A stretch of DNA of 28,937 nt from positions 1 to 28,937 of the forward strand of contig CAMLGG010000040.1 of NCBI GenBank assembly GCA_946479475.1, written 5' to 3'. This document shows positions 17,981 through 25,192 of this stretch, one piece after another; position 1 is the first letter of the stretch, and the number at the start of each line of letters is the position of its first letter. The stretch comes from an uncultured Ideonella sp. Its GTDB lineage: Bacteria > Pseudomonadota > Gammaproteobacteria > Burkholderiales > Burkholderiaceae. A program made the position numbers and the translations under genes. The notes under the pieces were generated by a model, which saw only the letters and a list, made by a program, of their open reading frames with translations, searched no databases and had not been told where the DNA came from.

Positions 17981-18023
17981 CTTGCGGATCGCCCGGCGAA
18001 GTGCATGCCGGCCGATCCGCAAG
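17981..18023 (+). other. Long 5'-UTR hairpin (16 of 17 bp stem) at the transcript start
   Basis: The 17-base arm at 17981-17997 is complementary to 18007-18023 except for one C-C mismatch; the loop is 9 bases (17998-18006). The predicted transcription start lies at its left foot and the GGAGG ribosome site (18036-18040) about 13 bases after its right foot. A stem at the extreme 5' end usually protects mRNA from decay. It lacks a U-tract, so it is not an ordinary terminator for the upstream operon. Confidence 0.6.
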
Positions 18024-18046
18024 TCAGCCAACCAATGGAGGTGTCC

Positions 18047-18835
18047 ATGCACATGTTTCGTCTCTTGGCCGCGGCCGCCCTGGCCAGCTGCGCGGTCTCC
18101 AGCGCGCAGGCCCGGCTACCCTTGTTCGACGACTTCTCCGCCGACGGGATCGACCGGGCGAAGTGGCAGGAGACCGAGGCCTGGCGCAGCGTAGAGGACG
18201 GCAAGGCCAGCCTCGGCCGCTGGATCTTCGGCAGCAACGCCGCCGATGCCGGGACCACGCTCGAGTCCTACCTGCTCAGTTCCACCAACGCCTTCGCCCC
18301 GCGCTCCATCGCCGCGAGCATCAAGGTCACCGACATCGCGACCAACGAGGGCTGCGCGTTCAACCCGACGCCCAGCCGCCCCCGCGCGAGGCTTGTGGCG
18401 GCCTACTTCAACGTGCGCCCGGGCGGCCCGGTGCCGGGCGACCGGACGGGCGACGTGCTCGGCCTGGTCCAGCTCTCGCGCACCTCCAACAGCGCCGACC
18501 CGCCGGGAATGCTGCGCGTGCAGGGCATCGTGGCGCAGTGCCTCAACGCGGACTGCATGAGCGCGTCCACCCTGTACCTGGCCGACCTCGGCACCGTGTT
18601 CGCCGGCACCAGGCTGACGGGGCGCATCGACTGGGACCGCGCCGCCCATCTCTTCAGGTTCACTCGCGACAAGTCTCTCGCCATCGAGACGCCCTACACC
18701 GAGAACGACGGCGTGCCGCCCTCCCAGCCGTTGCAGGCCCTGGGCCTGCGCGTGGAGGCCGCCAACTGCGCCAGCGGCCCCCGCGCCAAGGCGGGCATCG
18801 CGGCCGAGTTCGACAACGTGCAGGTCGCGCCCTGA
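18047..18835 (+). CDS. Secreted protein of unknown function, LamG/glucanase-like beta-sandwich look
   Basis: 262 residues with a clear Sec signal peptide (MHMFRLLAAAALASCAVSSAQA, cleavage near residue 22). The mature part starts LPLFDDFSADGIDRAKWQ, an opening typical of secreted concanavalin-like domains (D-F-S-x-x-x-I-D-x-x-K-W), and ends GIAAEFDNVQVAP, the usual closing strand of such folds. Cysteines (EGCAFN, AQCLNADCMS, ANCASG) are consistent with periplasmic disulfides. No catalytic residues can be named. GGAGG lies 6 bases before ATG 18047. It has its own box-type promoter and a structured leader, and ends 1 bp from the convergent WS/DGAT gene. Probably an exported or envelope protein of the stress island. 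Confidence 0.8.
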   Translation: MHMFRLLAAAALASCAVSSAQARLPLFDDFSADGIDRAKWQETEAWRSVEDGKASLGRWIFGSNAADAGTTLESYLLSSTNAFAPRSIAASIKVTDIATNEGCAFNPTPSRPRARLVAAYFNVRPGGPVPGDRTGDVLGLVQLSRTSNSADPPGMLRVQGIVAQCLNADCMSASTLYLADLGTVFAGTRLTGRIDWDRAAHLFRFTRDKSLAIETPYTENDGVPPSQPLQALGLRVEAANCASGPRAKAGIAAEFDNVQVAP

Positions 18836-18836
18836 C

Positions 18837-20270
18837 TCAGCCTCCGCGCACCGGCGCGGAGGCCTGGCGGCGCGATCCGCGCGCGACCCTGGTCTTCAGC
18901 GCCTCCCGGCGCCGCGCTGCCTCGGCATGGCGCTCGCCGAGCCGCGCCACTTCGGCATCGAAGGCGGCCGCGATGACCTGCGGGTCCGGCACCAGCCGCG
19001 CATCGGCCATCACGCCCAGCTGCACCTGCCCGCGGTAGCTCATCAGGCTCAGCCCCATGCCGAGCTCGTCGCCCGGGTGGGGCACCCAGAACATCATGCT
19101 TTCCACCGCCGCGCCGGCCAGGTACATGGTTTGCGGCGGACCGGCGACGTTGGTGAGCACGACGCTGGCCTTGCTGCCGAACAGCGTCTGGGCCAGGTCC
19201 TGGATCTTCTTCGGACCGCGCCCGAACAGGTTGAACAGCCACTGCATCGCCACCGCCTCGGGCGAACGCTTCAGCGCATCCATCCGCGCCTTGGCTTCGG
19301 CCACGCGCTGCAGGCCGTCGTGCTCGCCTACGGGCAGCTCCAGGATCACGAGCCCGAACTCGTTGCCCAGGGCCTGCGCGCGCTCGGGCGGGCGCAGGTT
19401 GACCGGCACCATCGCCCGCAAGGTGGCATGCCGGAGGTCGGAGCCATGGCGCTCCAGGTAGCTGCGCAATGCGCCGGCCAGTGCCGCCACCATCACGTCG
19501 TTGGCCTTGGCATGGAAGGGCCGGCCGACCGCCTTCAGGAGCTCCAGCGGCACGGGCCGAGACCAGGCAACCAGTTGCCGCGGACCGAAGTCACCCTTGA
19601 ACGGCGAGGCCGGGTCCCGGGGCTTGAGCAGCTCCGCGACCAGCACGCGGCCGCCCTCGGCCAGCTGCAGCGCGGCATCGGCCAGCCGGCGCGGATGGGT
19701 GATGGCGTCGAAGGCCGTCTCGAACAGGCCCGGCCCCGCCTGCGGCGGCGCGTCGCCCAGGATAGGCAGGCGTCGCCCGCGGGGGGTGGTGTCGAACAGG
19801 GCCGCGGCCACGGTCATCATGGCCAGGCCGTCGCCGATGCAGTGGTGGAAGCGCATGAAGAACGCGCCACCGCTGGCCACCTTGCCGCCGGCGGGGTGCT
19901 TCACGCCGTCGATCACGTAGGCCTGCCACAGCGGCCGGCCCGCCGGCAGCGGCGCGCTCGCCAGCTCGCCCGCGAGGCGTCGCAGGGCCTGCTCGTCGCC
20001 CGGCGCCGGCACCGCGAGGTGGTGCACGTGGTCGTCGAGCTGGAAGCCGTCGACATCCTCCCAGCGCGGCATGCCGGGCGAAAGGGCGGGCTCCGCCACG
20101 CGCTGGCGGAAACGATCGAAGCGCAGCAGGCGCTTCTCCAGCACGGTCTTCACCCGCTCGAAGTCGAGCGGCTTCAGGGTGGTGACGAGCGCGTTCACCA
20201 CGGCCGGGTTGGCCACGCCGTCCATGTGGTACCACGCCGCATCCACCGGGCTCATGTCGTGCGTCGTCAT
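18837..20270 (-). CDS. WS/DGAT-type acyltransferase (wax ester synthase/diacylglycerol acyltransferase)
   Basis: 477 residues, the usual length of bacterial WS/DGAT enzymes. The start MTTHDMSPVDAAWYHMD matches the family N-terminus (M-S-x-x-D-x-x-F/W). The catalytic motif HHxxxDG is present as HHCIGDG (142-148). Further conserved stretches are NDVMVAALAGALRSYL, RAMVPVNLRPPE, GNEFGLVILELPVGE, VVLTNVAGP and LSLMSYRGQVQLGVMAD. These enzymes join fatty acyl-CoA to alcohols or diacylglycerol for storage lipids at the inner membrane. ATG 20270 has AGGAG 6-7 bases upstream. The mycobacterial homologue tgs1 belongs to the DosR dormancy regulon, and here the gene sits behind a pair of regulator boxes, so induction with the island is likely. 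Confidence 0.9.
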   Translation of the reverse strand: MTTHDMSPVDAAWYHMDGVANPAVVNALVTTLKPLDFERVKTVLEKRLLRFDRFRQRVAEPALSPGMPRWEDVDGFQLDDHVHHLAVPAPGDEQALRRLAGELASAPLPAGRPLWQAYVIDGVKHPAGGKVASGGAFFMRFHHCIGDGLAMMTVAAALFDTTPRGRRLPILGDAPPQAGPGLFETAFDAITHPRRLADAALQLAEGGRVLVAELLKPRDPASPFKGDFGPRQLVAWSRPVPLELLKAVGRPFHAKANDVMVAALAGALRSYLERHGSDLRHATLRAMVPVNLRPPERAQALGNEFGLVILELPVGEHDGLQRVAEAKARMDALKRSPEAVAMQWLFNLFGRGPKKIQDLAQTLFGSKASVVLTNVAGPPQTMYLAGAAVESMMFWVPHPGDELGMGLSLMSYRGQVQLGVMADARLVPDPQVIAAAFDAEVARLGERHAEAARRREALKTRVARGSRRQASAPVRGG

Positions 20271-20311
20271 CTTCGGTCTCCTGCCAGCTCCAGGACATCC
20301 CGGATGCCGCC

Positions 20312-20353
20312 AGTCTGACCAGCCGCGACTGCAGCAGGCTTGCACCAGCTCAA
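20312..20353 (-). promoter_or_regulatory. Crp/Fnr-type box and promoter of the WS/DGAT gene
   Basis: TTGCA-CCAG-CTCAA (20340-20353 on the plus strand, palindromic) lies 29.5 bp upstream of the minus-strand -10 candidate CAGACT (20317-20312). The predicted start near 20305 gives a leader of about 35 bases with a good ribosome site. Confidence 0.55.
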
Positions 20354-20380
20354 TTCCGGCATTGAGCGGGTGCAAGCCTG
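20335..20380. repeat. 20-bp inverted repeat made of two Crp/Fnr-type boxes
   Basis: Arms 20335-20354 and 20361-20380 match at 19 of 20 positions around a 6-base centre (TCCGGC). Each arm holds one box: TTGCA-N4-CTCAA (20340-20353) and TTGAG-N4-TGCAA (20362-20375). The box centres are 22 bp apart, about two helical turns, so two dimers could bind on the same DNA face. It lies in the divergent gap between the WS/DGAT and hydrolase genes and is not followed by a U-tract, so an operator is more likely than a terminator. Confidence 0.65.
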
Positions 20381-20460
20381 GGCCGGGGGCGGCGGCTGCC
20401 CCGGGCCCGGCCGGACTGCCGCGCGCCGCATCAGGGGCTGCCCGAAGCGATGCTCCCCGC

Positions 20461-20502
20461 TTGCGCAATCGCAAATGCCGGACGCCGGGCCTGACCCATA
20501 AG
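20461..20502 (+). promoter_or_regulatory. Crp/Fnr-type box and promoter of the hydrolase/small membrane protein operon
   Basis: TTGCG-CAAT-CGCAA (20461-20474, perfect half-sites) is followed by CATAAG (20497-20502), a moderate -10, with 29.5 bp from box centre to its first base. The predicted leader is about 30 bases. Confidence 0.55.
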
Positions 20503-20539
20503 GACAAGTGTTCAGCCGTCCGAGAGCCGAGGAGACACC

Positions 20540-21208
20540 ATGGAAGAGTTGCAGACCCGCCCGATGCGAGTCCTGATCGGGCCGCACAACCTGGAGGGCG
20601 ACCTGGCACTGCCGCCGCACGCGCGTGCCCTGGTCGTCTTCGCCCACGGCAGCGGCAGCAGCCGCCGCAGCCCGCGCAACCGCGAGGTCGCCCTGGCCCT
20701 GCAGGAGCGGGAGTTCGGCACCCTGCTGTTCGACCTGCTCACGCCCGACGAGGCCGCGGACCGGACCCTCGTGTTCGACATCGCCCTGCTGGCCAGGCGC
20801 CTGGTGGAGACGGTGGACTGGATCGATCGCCGGCCGGCCCTGGCCTCGCTGCCGCTGGGGCTGTTCGGTGCGAGCACCGGCGCCGCCGCGGCCCTGGTGG
20901 CCGCCGCCGAGCGGCCCCGGCGTGTCTATGCCGTGGTCTCGCGCGGCGGCCGTCCGGACCTGGCCGCCGCTTCGCTGCCAAAGGTGAAGGCCCCTACCCG
21001 GCTGATCGTGGGCGGCGCGGACACCGAGGTGCTGGAGCTCAATCGCCAGGCGCTGGAAGCCCTGCGCTGCCGGGCGGACCTGAGCGTGGTCCCCCGGGCG
21101 ACCCACCTGTTCGAGGAACCTGGAACCCTGCAGAAGGTCACAGAGCTCGCCGGCCAATGGTTCGCCGACCGCCTGTCCAATGCCGCCAAGGATGCGCGCC
21201 ATGCCTGA
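20540..21208 (+). CDS. Dienelactone-hydrolase-like alpha/beta-hydrolase
   Basis: 222 residues with a compact alpha/beta-hydrolase fold. ALVVFAHGSGSSRRSPRNREVALAL holds the oxyanion loop, GASTG (110-114) the nucleophile Ser112, GGADTEV the acid Asp160 and RATHLFEE the His188. This is the DLH-like subfamily often annotated 'hydrolase' or 'dienelactone hydrolase'. It recurs beside phosphoribosyltransferase genes, sometimes fused to them, as in Rv0571c-like proteins. AGGAG is 6 bases before ATG 20540. The next gene begins inside its last codons, so they are coupled. Cytoplasmic; substrate unknown. Confidence 0.85.
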   Translation: MEELQTRPMRVLIGPHNLEGDLALPPHARALVVFAHGSGSSRRSPRNREVALALQEREFGTLLFDLLTPDEAADRTLVFDIALLARRLVETVDWIDRRPALASLPLGLFGASTGAAAALVAAAERPRRVYAVVSRGGRPDLAAASLPKVKAPTRLIVGGADTEVLELNRQALEALRCRADLSVVPRATHLFEEPGTLQKVTELAGQWFADRLSNAAKDARHA

Positions 21209-21440
21209 GCTCATCACCCCATCGTCCTCGCTCCTGCTGGCCTCCTCGCCGCGCCCCGCGAGCATCGAGAACGACCTGCGCTCGCTGGAGGACCAGTTGC
21301 GCCGCTGCAGCCGCGGCGAACCTTCGCGATGGCATGCGCGCACATGGGCCGACGCCCTCCTGCGCTTCCTGCACCGTCACCTGGTCAGCATCGTGGTGCT
21401 GCTGGCCCTGCTGAGCGCCATGCTGTCGCTGGGCGCGTGA
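21201..21440 (+). CDS. Small single-pass membrane protein, tail-anchored type
   Basis: 79 residues. A polar, helical N-terminal half (ASIENDLRSLEDQLRRCSRG) is followed by one C-terminal membrane helix (LVSIVVLLALLSAMLSLGA) that ends the protein. AAGGA lies 8 bases before ATG 21201, which overlaps the preceding TGA by 8 bases; this supports real translation and coupling. No family is recognised. It may anchor the hydrolase or another partner to the inner membrane, but that is a guess from gene order. Confidence 0.65.
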   Translation: MPELITPSSSLLLASSPRPASIENDLRSLEDQLRRCSRGEPSRWHARTWADALLRFLHRHLVSIVVLLALLSAMLSLGA

Positions 21441-21456
21441 GCGGTCGAAGGCAGAC

Positions 21457-21474
21457 CGGCAGCTTGCGCTGCCG
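21457..21474. terminator. Hairpin between convergent genes (possible bidirectional terminator)
   Basis: CGGCAGC (21457-21463) pairs with GCTGCCG (21468-21474) around a TTGC loop in the 55-bp gap between two convergent genes. The position suits a bidirectional terminator, but no T-tract follows on either strand. Confidence 0.35.
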
Positions 21475-21495
21475 ACCCGGCCCTTCACCGCCGGA

Positions 21496-22644
21496 TCACG
21501 GCGCGACACCGTGGATGCGCGCCACCACTTCGTCGCCCGGCGATGCCACCAGCCCGGCGGCCCCGCAGTCCCATGGACCCTGGCTGCGGCCGGTGCTGAC
21601 CGACTGGCCCGTCGTCTCGTTGCGGCATGACACGCGCAAGTGCATGAAGCCCGCCACCGTGCCGGCCACGCCGGAGACGAAGCTTCCGCGCAAGCGCACG
21701 GCAATCTCGTCGCCGCTCGCGACCTCCAGGCCCGCGGACTCGCAGTTCCAGGCTTTCCGGCTGCGGCCCGCGTCCACGGATTGCCCGGTGGTGCGGTCCG
21801 CGCAACCCACGTGGAACGGCGAGAAGCCCGTCGCCGTGCCGCTGATGTCCAGGCTGGCGACGTAAAGCTGGCGGACCTCGGCCCGCGAAAGCGCGCGGTC
21901 GTACAGCCGGACGTCGTCCAGGGCGCCGTGGAACGGCGTGTACGGCGCCTCCTGCGTCCAGGCCAGGCGCACCTCCTCCGACGAGGTGTTGAAGGAGTCG
22001 TAGGGGTCGTGATTCGTCATCGCCGGCTCCCCATCGACGTAGATCGTCATCGCATGCCGGACCGAGCGGTCGATCACCGTCGTCACTAGGTGCCAGCCTC
22101 CGTCCTTGGTCACCCGGGCCTCCTCGACGAGCTGGCAGCTCCCGTCACCGGCGGAAATGCTCTGCACGGTGTAGGGGCCCGGGTACAGCCAGGTCGACAG
22201 CTCGCGCTGGCTCTCGCAGGACTGCCGTGCCTGGGCGCCCTGGTAGAACAGCGCGACGTTGCCGTCCCCGCCCACATGCCCGCCGTCGAAGCGGAACCAC
22301 AGCGACAGGGTGCGCTGGCTCGCGGAGTGCAGCGACGACGAATCCGGCACGCTGACGTAGCCGTCGATGCCGTCGAACGCCAACGCCATGCCCTCCCGGC
22401 CATTGCGGTCGCGGGTGGGCGTGACGCCTCCATGCACGACGCCGTGGTTGGCGTTCGGGCTGCTGTCCAGCGCGTCGCCGTCCAGGGCCCAATGAGCCAT
22501 CAGGCCGTCGTCGATGCCCGCGTGGCACGCGGCGGCGAAGGCCGACATGGCGGCCACCGCCAACGAGCGCACCGCGCGCCGTGGCCGGCCAAGGCGAAGG
22601 GTTCCGGCATCCGTCGATGCCGGCAGGCGATCAGGCAGGTCCAT
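21496..22644 (-). CDS. Secreted LamG-domain protein with a C-terminal tandem repeat
   Basis: 382 residues. The N-terminus is long and Arg-rich before a hydrophobic segment (LAVAAMSAFAAACHAG), most likely a Sec signal peptide ending near residue 42. A LamG/concanavalin domain covers about 45-270: GLMAHWALDGDALDSSPNANHGVVHGG, REGMALAFDGIDGYVSVPDSSSLHSASQRTLSLWFRFD, and the closing FHGALDDVRLYDRALSRAEVRQLY. Two 42-residue repeats follow (about 279-320 and 338-379), each with Cys-TTGQSV-GRS-W-C-AGL-GDE-R-G. ATG 22644 has GGGAG 6 bases upstream. LamG domains often bind carbohydrate or surface polymers. The gene has its own box promoter, so it is a predicted island member. Its ligand is unknown. 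Confidence 0.82.
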   Translation of the reverse strand: MDLPDRLPASTDAGTLRLGRPRRAVRSLAVAAMSAFAAACHAGIDDGLMAHWALDGDALDSSPNANHGVVHGGVTPTRDRNGREGMALAFDGIDGYVSVPDSSSLHSASQRTLSLWFRFDGGHVGGDGNVALFYQGAQARQSCESQRELSTWLYPGPYTVQSISAGDGSCQLVEEARVTKDGGWHLVTTVIDRSVRHAMTIYVDGEPAMTNHDPYDSFNTSSEEVRLAWTQEAPYTPFHGALDDVRLYDRALSRAEVRQLYVASLDISGTATGFSPFHVGCADRTTGQSVDAGRSRKAWNCESAGLEVASGDEIAVRLRGSFVSGVAGTVAGFMHLRVSCRNETTGQSVSTGRSQGPWDCGAAGLVASPGDEVVARIHGVAP

Positions 22645-22735
22645 GGCCTTCTCCCAAGCAGCGAGTGGGCGCGCCGGAATCGGCCGCCCGCCGAGGGGCC
22701 AGGTCGGCGTCGGCCTGTCCCGGTGATGCCAGCGC

Positions 22736-22776
22736 ACGATGTGCCAGCCGCGGTGGCCGGCATTGCGCTCGCTCAA
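22736..22776 (-). promoter_or_regulatory. Crp/Fnr-type box and promoter of the LamG gene
   Basis: TTGCG-CTCG-CTCAA (22763-22776) lies 28.5 bp upstream of the minus-strand -10 candidate CATCGT (22741-22736). The same hexamer occurs at the promoter at 24373. The leader would be about 85 bases. Confidence 0.55.
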
Positions 22777-22802
22777 GAACCGGCCTGCGGGACGCTGCGC
22801 AT

Positions 22803-23672
22803 TCACCGGCTCTCGTACCAGTCCCTGCACTCCCGCTCCCGGCCGCGCACCACGCGGCGGCCGACGAGGCTGCCCCGGCTCTCGGTGACGACCGTGCATT
22901 GGCGTTCGGTCATGTCGTCATCGTGGAAGTACAGCACCACCCAGTCGCGCTCGCGGCCCAGGGCGTGCGCGCGGGCCGTGTTCGAGAACAGCGCGGTGAA
23001 GTGCCACGGCCCGCTTCGCGTGTGCCAGACCGGCAGCCAGCTGAGCCCCTTCGGGTTGAAGCGCCGGGGAGCGATGGTCGGCAGCTGCCCGGCCCGTGCC
23101 CGGGCCCGATAGTCGGCATCCACCTCCAGCAGCAAGGCCACGGGAGGCTCGCGAGCCGCGTCGGGCGGCGCAGGCGCGCGCGCGCCGCCCCGGTCGAGCA
23201 TCCGGCCGAGCACGGCGGCGATCGCCTGCGCGCGCCGCGCACCTACGCCGCGCAGGGCGGCGAGCCGGCCGTCGAACGCGGCAACCTCCAGCGCTTCGAG
23301 CGTATCGATGCCCAAGGCGTCGTGGATGCGCTGGCCGAGCGCCTGGCCGATGCCGGGCACCGAGGTGAACACGGCATGCGCCTGGGGGCCGCCGCGCAGC
23401 CGCTCCAGCTGGCCCCAGTGGCCGGTGGTCAGCAGTTCGGCGATGGCCCCGGCGATGCCCGGCCCCACGCCCGGCAGCGCGTCCAGCCCCGCCCGGCCGC
23501 CGCGTTCGAAGACCGCGCGGACGCTTTCGGGCCACTGCTCGATCGTGCGGGCTGCGCCGCGGTAGGCCTCGATGCGGAACGGGTTCGCCTGTTGCGACTG
23601 CAGGACCGCGGCGGCCTCGCGCAGCGCGCCCGCGACGGCGGCGTTGTCGTCGGCTACCGCGACGGCAGGCAT
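22803..23672 (-). CDS. Helix-hairpin-helix DNA-binding protein related to the PolX N-terminus
   Basis: 289 residues. Residues 8-60 (VAGALREAAAVLQSQQANPFRIEAYRGAARTIEQWP) match the 8-kDa domain of family X DNA polymerases. Three helix-hairpin-helix motifs follow: LDALPGVGPGIAGAIAEL (63-80), FTSVPGIGQALGQRIHDAL (102-120) and LAALRGVGARRAQAIAAVL (137-155). There is no polymerase palm and no PHP domain. The C-terminal 100 residues (LSWLPVWHTRSGPWHFTALFSNTARAHALG, WVVLYFHDDD) form a separate conserved-looking module I cannot name. ATG 23672 is 7 bp after the upstream stop, with no good Shine-Dalgarno, so it is probably translated by coupling. Likely a DNA-repair or gap-binding accessory factor; the function is inferred from the domain only. 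Confidence 0.82.
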   Translation of the reverse strand: MPAVAVADDNAAVAGALREAAAVLQSQQANPFRIEAYRGAARTIEQWPESVRAVFERGGRAGLDALPGVGPGIAGAIAELLTTGHWGQLERLRGGPQAHAVFTSVPGIGQALGQRIHDALGIDTLEALEVAAFDGRLAALRGVGARRAQAIAAVLGRMLDRGGARAPAPPDAAREPPVALLLEVDADYRARARAGQLPTIAPRRFNPKGLSWLPVWHTRSGPWHFTALFSNTARAHALGRERDWVVLYFHDDDMTERQCTVVTESRGSLVGRRVVRGRERECRDWYESR

Positions 23673-23679
23673 CACGGCT

Positions 23680-24333
23680 TCAGGGACGTCCCGGCATCCT
23701 GCGCGCCAGCAACTCGGCGTCGAGCACCCCGGGCCCCTGCGGATGGGCGGCGCTTCGCTCCACGTGCCGCTTCACCACGTCCACGCCGGTGGCGGGCGCG
23801 GTCCAGCGGGTCTCCGTCTCGCCGAGGCTGTTGGTCCAGCTGATGCGGTAGGCCTGGAAGGTGCCGGCCGGTACCTTGATCTCCTCCCAGGCCTCGACCT
23901 TCCAGTCGAAGTCGAGGACGACGGCGCGCCCGCTGGCGTGCACGGTCATCGTGTGCCGGGAGTGCCAGGCGTTGCCCACCTGCATCGGCCAGCGGTAGTC
24001 GATGGGCGGGTCGTAGGAGGCCACAGGGTTGCCGTTGGGATCGAGGACCGCCAGCAACGCCAGCGTGGCAGGGTCGTACAGCGAGGTGCCCACGGCGGAG
24101 GTCGAAGCGGCCACCTGCCGCCCTTGCCACGACGAGCTGCCCACCGTCCAGGTCACCGGCCCGTCGAAGCTGCCGAAACTGCCGGAGCTGACGCGGTGGT
24201 AGGTCAGCAGGCTGCCTTCGGCCAGTGGCGCCATGCGCTCGGCGGCGGGAGGCGTCGCCGCATGGGCCGACAGGACCAGCACGGCGGCGCAGGCCGCCAG
24301 CAGGAACGATGCGCGACGAGTCGGGTTCTGCAT
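23680..24333 (-). CDS. Secreted protein of unknown function
   Basis: 217 residues with a typical signal peptide (MQNPTRRASFLLAACAAVLVLSAHA, cleavage near 25). The mature part is rich in beta-strand patterns and Trp/Tyr (GSLLTYHRVSSGSFGSFDGPVTWTVGSSSW, IDYRWPMQVGNAWHSRHTMTVHASG, FDWKVEAWEEIKVPAGTFQAYRISWTN). The phrase VPAGTFQAYRI is common in periplasmic beta-sandwich proteins that measure or bind lipophilic ligands, but I recognise no named family. AAGGAGA lies 5 bases before ATG 24333. It is the first gene of an operon with the helix-hairpin-helix protein and is divergent from the BON gene. Confidence 0.8.
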   Translation of the reverse strand: MQNPTRRASFLLAACAAVLVLSAHAATPPAAERMAPLAEGSLLTYHRVSSGSFGSFDGPVTWTVGSSSWQGRQVAASTSAVGTSLYDPATLALLAVLDPNGNPVASYDPPIDYRWPMQVGNAWHSRHTMTVHASGRAVVLDFDWKVEAWEEIKVPAGTFQAYRISWTNSLGETETRWTAPATGVDVVKRHVERSAAHPQGPGVLDAELLARRMPGRP

Positions 24334-24372
24334 TGAGTCTCCTTGGAAAGGGGAAACCGGTACACCCGCGAA

Positions 24373-24414
24373 ACGATGCCGAGGCTGCCCGCTACAGGCC
24401 TTGCGTTTTCGCAA
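24373..24414 (-). promoter_or_regulatory. Crp/Fnr-type box and promoter of the secreted-protein/HhH operon
   Basis: TTGCG-TTTT-CGCAA (24401-24414, perfect half-sites) lies 29.5 bp upstream of the minus-strand -10 candidate CATCGT (24378-24373). Predicted leader about 33 bases. Confidence 0.55.
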
Positions 24415-24448
24415 GGTCGTCTGCCGCCGGGCCGCCTGATCTCGTCGG

Positions 24449-24489
24449 CTGATCTGGCGCAAGCCACGCGCGGCTGGCCGTCCTAGATT
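24449..24489 (+). promoter_or_regulatory. Crp/Fnr-type box and promoter of the BON gene
   Basis: CTGAT-CTGG-CGCAA (24449-24462; one mismatch to TTG-N8-CAA) lies 28.5 bp upstream of TAGATT (24484-24489), a good -10. Predicted leader about 34 bases, with a GGGGG ribosome site. The left half-site is FNR-like (TGAT). Confidence 0.6.
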
Positions 24490-24529
24490 GACCCATCCTG
24501 TGACCCAGCCCATGGAAAGGGGGTGCCCG

Positions 24530-25192
24530 ATGAGGACGGATGCAGACCTGAAGCGCGGAGTCGAGGCCGAGCTGGCCTGGGATCCCGCGGTCGATGCCAC
24601 GGCGATCGGCGTCGCCGTGAAGGACGGCGTGGTCACGCTGAGCGGCCATGTCGAGACCTATCTCGAGAAGTGGGCGGCCGAGAAGGCGCTGCGGCGGGTG
24701 CACGGCGTCAAGGCCGTCGCGCTCGAGATCGACGTCCGGCTCTCGCCCGACCACCAGCGCAGCGACACCGACATCGCACGCGCCGCCGAGTCGGCGCTGA
24801 AGTGGAACAGCTGCATTCCCGCCGGCGCGGTGACGATCACCGTGGACAAGGGCTGGATCACGCTGCGCGGCGAGCTCGAATGGGACTACCAGCGCAAGAG
24901 CATCGAGAAATCGCTGCGCCACCTGACCGGCGTGATCGGCATCACCGACGACATCGGCCTGCACTACCGACCCACGCCGCTGGACATCTCGCACCGCATC
25001 GGCGAGGCCCTCAAGCGCCAGAGCGAGCGCGAGGCCAGGCACATCGAGATCGACGTGAAGGGCGATACCGTGACGCTGCGCGGCAAGGTCCACTCCTGGC
25101 AGGAGCGCGACGCGGCCTGGGGCGCGGCGTGGTCGGCGCCGGGCGTCGTCAAGGTCGTCGACGAACTCCTGGTGGGCGAGATCTCGATGTGA
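24530..25192 (+). CDS. Triple BON-domain protein
   Basis: 220 residues made of three consecutive BON domains (about 3-70, 80-147 and 150-216), each with the pattern D-x-x-(I/L)-x-x-x-V(E/K)-x-x-L ... V-x-V-x-x-G-x-V-T-L-x-G-x-V/L. Visible copies: AIGVAVKDGVVTLSGHV, AVTITVDKGWITLRGEL and HIEIDVKGDTVTLRGKV. No signal peptide is apparent from ATG 24530, which follows a GGGGG element; the frame is open further upstream but would overlap the promoter. BON proteins bind phospholipid surfaces and protect envelopes under stress (OsmY is the periplasmic example). Without an export signal this one is probably cytoplasmic, like the multi-BON proteins common in low-oxygen and heavy-metal islands of Burkholderiales. 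Confidence 0.88.
   Translation: MRTDADLKRGVEAELAWDPAVDATAIGVAVKDGVVTLSGHVETYLEKWAAEKALRRVHGVKAVALEIDVRLSPDHQRSDTDIARAAESALKWNSCIPAGAVTITVDKGWITLRGELEWDYQRKSIEKSLRHLTGVIGITDDIGLHYRPTPLDISHRIGEALKRQSEREARHIEIDVKGDTVTLRGKVHSWQERDAAWGAAWSAPGVVKVVDELLVGEISM

Noticed and set aside
17981..18023. Hairpin considered as an intrinsic terminator of the biosynthetic cassette
   Set aside because: No T-tract follows, and it lies just downstream of a strong -10 and box, which makes a 5'-leader element more likely.
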